Shown piece by piece: positions 61,438 through 64,000 of a stretch of 64,000 nucleotides of DNA. A model generated the notes under the pieces. That model was not told the DNA's origin, made no database searches, and saw nothing but the letters and a program-made list of their open reading frames with translations. Each line of letters starts with the position of its first letter. Position 1 is the first letter of the stretch. The position numbers were made by a program, and so were the translations under genes. The DNA comes from JACOMS01 sp051252005 (GTDB taxonomy: Bacteria; Pseudomonadota; Alphaproteobacteria; Caulobacterales; Maricaulaceae): assembly GCA_051252005.1 (NCBI GenBank), contig JBPOEZ010000005.1, forward strand, positions 253,955 to 317,954. Reading direction: 5' to 3'.

Positions 61438-61703
61438 TTGCGGTCTCCCTGTTATGGCCTTCGCCCCATGCGAAAGCCTTCCAAGTGCTCATCAGTTTCC
61501 GGTTAAGGTTACCGATAAGCGGTTTCCGTCCCAGGGCTCGAACCGATCATCCCATTTAAGGGGGTAAATCAGTCTCACTCTGTCTGTATTGGCGTCAATT
61601 AAGCCTAAAACGAAGGCACCAATAGTCTCGGACAGCATAGAAGCTAAAGCCTCTATGATTAAGTTTCGCCCCTAGATTATTGAAGGGGCAAAACTAAATT
61701 CTA
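61438..61703 (-). promoter_or_regulatory. rplA-rplJ intergenic region: probable L10 leader
   Basis: The 266-nt gap holds several hairpins. Strongest is a 10-bp stem with one G-U pair just after rplA (61664-61673 with 61684-61693), which could be a partial terminator; CATAGA/TCTATG beside it forms another. L10 or the L10-L12 complex binds such a leader in many bacteria to control rplJL translation. The assignment is by position; I could not check the consensus. Confidence 0.5.
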
Positions 61704-62399
61704 TTACGCTGAAATGTCAGCTGAGTCGATTTTGACGCCAGGGCCCATAGTAGAGCTAAGCGTAATACGGCGAATGAAGATGCCTTTCGCGCCAGATGGC
61801 CGCGCTTTTTGAATGGCACTCAAGAACGCGCCGACATTTTCGGCAATCTTATCTTCAGTGAAGCTGGATTTACCAACGCCTGCGTGGATGATACCGGACT
61901 TTTCAGCGCGGAATTCAACAGCGCCGCCTTTGGCGTCTTGAATAGCTTTGGCAACGTCCATAGTCACTGTTCCGACTTTTGGATTTGGCATCATGCCTTT
62001 AGGGCCAAGGACTTTACCAAGGCGGCCAACAAGAGGCATCATGTCAGGTGTTGCGATAACGCGTTCAAACGGCATGTCGCCAGCTTGAATTTGCTCCATC
62101 AAATCTTCAGCGCCTACAACGTCAGCACCCGCAGCGCGGGCTTCGTCAGCTTTGGCGTCTTTAGCGAAGACAGCAACACGAACGCTGCGGCCTGTGCCGT
62201 TTGGTAGGTTGCAGACGCCGCGAACCATTTGGTCAGCGTGGCGAGGGTCAACGTTTAGATTGATCGCAACTTCAACAGTTTCGTCGAATTTAGCGGTTGC
62301 ATTGGCTTTGACGATTTTCGTCGCAGCAGCAATCGTGTAATCTGTGTTTTTATCGTAAGCGGCGCGAGCAGCTTGTGATCTTTTTCCGAGTTTAGCCAT
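61704..62399 (-). CDS. rplA: 50S ribosomal protein L1
   Basis: The 231-aa protein reads MAKLGKRSQAARAAYDKNTDYTIAAATKIVKANATAKFDETVEVAINLNVDPRHADQMVRGVCNLPNGTGRSVRVAVFAK, the N-terminal rRNA-binding domain. MPLVGRLGKVLGPKGMMPNPKVGTVT is the conserved second block. L1 forms the exit-side stalk and can repress its own operon. Its start lies 3 nt after the rplK stop. Confidence 0.99.
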   Translation of the reverse strand: MAKLGKRSQAARAAYDKNTDYTIAAATKIVKANATAKFDETVEVAINLNVDPRHADQMVRGVCNLPNGTGRSVRVAVFAKDAKADEARAAGADVVGAEDLMEQIQAGDMPFERVIATPDMMPLVGRLGKVLGPKGMMPNPKVGTVTMDVAKAIQDAKGGAVEFRAEKSGIIHAGVGKSSFTEDKIAENVGAFLSAIQKARPSGAKGIFIRRITLSSTMGPGVKIDSADISA

Positions 62400-62402
62400 G
62401 GT

Positions 62403-62831
62403 CTATCCTGCCACTTCATAACCCATCGAGCGGGCAGAGCCTTCGATGATTTTTGTGGCTTGGTCCAAATCGTTTGCAGATAGGTCAGCCATTTTTAGTT
62501 CAGCGATCTCGCGGCACTGAGCCGCAGTCACAGTTCCGCCAACTTCGCGGCCCGGGTGGTTAGCACCAGACTTTTTGCCAGCCATTTTCTTAAGGTAATA
62601 AGAGGCAGGGGGCGTCTTGACGACGAATGTGAAGGATTTGTCGGCATAAACAGTAATCACAGTTGGAATAGGAATAGATTTTTCCATGTCCGCTGTTTTC
62701 GCGTTAAACGCTTTTGCAAATTCCATAATATTAACGCCGCGTTGACCCAATGCAGGCCCGAGAGGCGGTGACGGGTTAGCAGCACCCGCCGGGACCATGA
62801 GCTTGATGTAGCCCTCAATCTTCTTTGCCAT
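62403..62831 (-). CDS. rplK: 50S ribosomal protein L11
   Basis: ATG 62831 gives MAKKIEGYIKLMVPAGAANPSPPLGPALGQRGVNIMEFAKAFNAKT, the family-standard start; the longer frame to 62882 has no support. The C-terminal rRNA-binding domain KKMAGKKSGANHPGREVGGTVTAAQCREIAELKMADLSANDLDQATKIIEGSARSMG is complete. GGAG stands before the ATG. The protein has 142 aa. Confidence 0.99.
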   Translation of the reverse strand: MAKKIEGYIKLMVPAGAANPSPPLGPALGQRGVNIMEFAKAFNAKTADMEKSIPIPTVITVYADKSFTFVVKTPPASYYLKKMAGKKSGANHPGREVGGTVTAAQCREIAELKMADLSANDLDQATKIIEGSARSMGYEVAG

Positions 62832-62953
62832 TTTCCACTCCTTTTGAGCTCTCGCTCGTGTGGTTAAACGGCCGCACCTCATGCGCAGCCTTTGTGGTGT
62901 TCGTGGTCAGGAAAGACATGGACTTATGCCCGCCTCCCACAAACTTTTACATA

Positions 62954-63487
62954 CTAGGTCTGTTTTTCGACCTGCGTATATTCGAGTTCAACCGGAGTGC
63001 TCCGGCCAAAAATATTGATAAGCACGTTAAGGCGCTCTTGTTCTTCGTCTACGCTCTCAACAGTTCCGTTGAAGGACTGGAAGTGACCGTCGATAACTTT
63101 AATGGTTTCGCCAATGTCAAACGTGATCATAGAGCGCGGGCTATCCACGCCTTCAGCGATTTTGCCAACGATCCGCGCCACTTCGGCTTCGGAGACAGGG
63201 CTAGGTCTGTTGGTTGATCCCAAAAATCCGGTGACTTTCGGTGTATCTTTAACCAAGTGATAGGCGGCGTCGGTCAAATCCATTTTAACAAGGACGTAAC
63301 CGGGGAAAAATTTGCGTTCGCTCTCAACTTTGCGGCCTTTGCGGACTTCGATGATTTGCTCAGTCGGTACGAGAATTTCTTCAAAGAGGTGCTCAAGGCC
63401 CTTTTCTTTAGCTTCGCGCTCAAGCGTTTCTTTTACGCGCTTCTCAAAGTTTGAGTAAGCTTGGACGATATACCATTTCGCTGCCAT
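62954..63487 (-). CDS. nusG: Transcription termination/antitermination factor NusG
   Basis: The 177-aa protein has the NGN domain (KWYIVQAYSNFEKRVKETLEREAKEKGLEHLFEEILVPTEQIIEVRKGRKVESERKFFPGYVLVKMDL) and the C-terminal KOW domain (FDIGETIKVIDGHFQSFNGTVESVDEEQERLNVLINIFGRSTPVELEYTQVEK). It links RNA polymerase with Rho or with the leading ribosome. It lies 5 nt after secE. Confidence 0.99.
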   Translation of the reverse strand: MAAKWYIVQAYSNFEKRVKETLEREAKEKGLEHLFEEILVPTEQIIEVRKGRKVESERKFFPGYVLVKMDLTDAAYHLVKDTPKVTGFLGSTNRPSPVSEAEVARIVGKIAEGVDSPRSMITFDIGETIKVIDGHFQSFNGTVESVDEEQERLNVLINIFGRSTPVELEYTQVEKQT

Positions 63488-63492
63488 GTGCC

Positions 63493-63714
63493 TTAGCCTC
63501 CCAATCCGAGAATGAGTTGAATGATTTTTGCCACGAAAAAGTCCACGACAAAGAAGAACGCGCCCATAAGCACCGTCATAATCAGAACAAGGATTGTCGT
63601 TGTGATTGTCTCACGCGACGTTGGCCAGACAACCTTACGGCCTTCTTGTCTGACTTGGCCCAGATATTTAACCGGTCCAACCTTGTCTTTTTTTACGGGC
63701 TTAGCTTCAGCCAT
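63493..63714 (-). CDS. secE: Preprotein translocase subunit SecE
   Basis: This is a short form of 73 aa with one membrane helix. After a basic N-terminus comes VKYLGQVRQEGRKVVWPTSRETITTTILVLIMTVLMGAFFFVVDFFVAKIIQLIL. The amphipathic helix with K-V-x-W-P-x-R-x-E-T is the SecE signature. ATG 63714 matches the family start; the frame runs back to 63729. Confidence 0.98.
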   Translation of the reverse strand: MAEAKPVKKDKVGPVKYLGQVRQEGRKVVWPTSRETITTTILVLIMTVLMGAFFFVVDFFVAKIIQLILGLGG

Positions 63715-63785
63715 TCTCTTATACTCCAAAACGCGGACGGGACTTTTGTCCCATTGTCCGCGTTATAATTTCGTTTCGGCCTTAG

Positions 63786-63861
63786 TGGCAGGGGCGGAGG
63801 GACTCGAACCCACGACCCTCGGTTTTGGAGACCGATGCTCTACCAACTGAGCTACACCCCT
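63786..63861 (-). tRNA. tRNA-Trp (anticodon CCA)
   Basis: The 76-nt tRNA has acceptor stem AGGGGTG paired with CGCCCCT, discriminator G and an encoded CCA. The anticodon stem TCGGT/ACCGA closes the loop CTCCAAA with anticodon CCA. The T-arm holds GGTTCGAGTCC. The tuf - tRNA-Trp - secE - nusG order is a common alphaproteobacterial arrangement. Confidence 0.96.
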
Positions 63862-63924
63862 AAAGCCGTTCAGGCTACGGGTCGCTTCTACACAAGATAG
63901 GAACGGCCCGCTATATTTTAAAGT

Positions 63925-64000
63925 CTACTCAATAATTTTAGAAACGACGCCCGCCCCAACAGTCCGTCCGCCTTCACGGATAGCGAAGCGAAGCTTCTCT
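63925..64000 (-). CDS. tuf: Elongation factor Tu, C-terminal fragment
   Basis: Only the last 24 codons are in the window, running off its right edge. The peptide EKLRFAIREGGRTVGAGVVSKIIE followed by TAG is the conserved end of domain III of EF-Tu. The promoter and the rest of the gene lie beyond 64000. Confidence 0.97.
   Translation of the reverse strand, partial: EKLRFAIREGGRTVGAGVVSKIIE

Overview
The window looks like an alphaproteobacterial chromosome, probably from the Maricaulales/Hyphomonadaceae group. The signs are a DUF4167 gene next to prmC, UbiK and YbjN proteins, a MidA-type methyltransferase, a large TonB-dependent receptor, a DnaX without its zinc cysteines, and the order tuf - tRNA-Trp - secE - nusG - rplKAJL - rpoBC. 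No ribosomal RNA genes, CRISPR arrays or complete insertion sequences were seen.

Layout. 1-974: the end of a sensor histidine kinase and one orphan gene. About 975-23413: an integrated genomic island. It is bounded by a 23-bp direct repeat whose right copy is the 3' end of a tRNA-Thr(TGU) gene, and it carries a P4-type integrase just inside the left end. From left to right the island holds an unknown protein, two AlpA-like regulators around a small unknown gene, a gene-poor tract of about 2.3 kb with many inverted repeats and three diverged copies of a roughly 200-nt repeat (interrupted by a DUF1294 membrane protein), a secreted serine protease next to an EEP nuclease, a membrane protein, a zinc-motif protein, a secreted thermonuclease, a DUF4258-like/unknown gene pair, a DUF6946 and SRAP pair, and a tight five-gene cluster (14724-23124). 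That cluster encodes an MmeI-like DNA methyltransferase without a visible nuclease motif, a protein with a GIY-YIG-like C-terminus, a NucS-like PD-(D/E)XK nuclease, an SF2 helicase and a second GIY-YIG protein. It is the best candidate for a poorly described restriction/anti-phage system.

23398-51900: ordinary chromosome. It includes tRNA-Thr, rplT-rpmI, two tandem paralogous zincin/TPR genes (the first frameshifted), infC with an apparent AUA start, a glycosyltransferase, an alpha/beta hydrolase, prmC, DUF4167, dnaX-ybaB, a CDF transporter with its MerR regulator and a textbook 19-bp-spacer promoter, envelope proteins, a TonB receptor, methyltransferases, lgt, ubiK, ybjN, proC, a trypsin-like protease, a thioredoxin-like lipoprotein, aqpZ, an M19 dipeptidase, and a TetR/carboxymuconolactone-decarboxylase-like pair with tandem palindromic operators.

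51881-64000: the transcription/translation cluster, all on the minus strand. In transcription order it is tuf (3' end only), tRNA-Trp, secE, nusG, rplK, rplA, rplJ, rplL, rpoB, rpoC and a strong terminator. Function calls rest on motifs read by eye; no database search was run.
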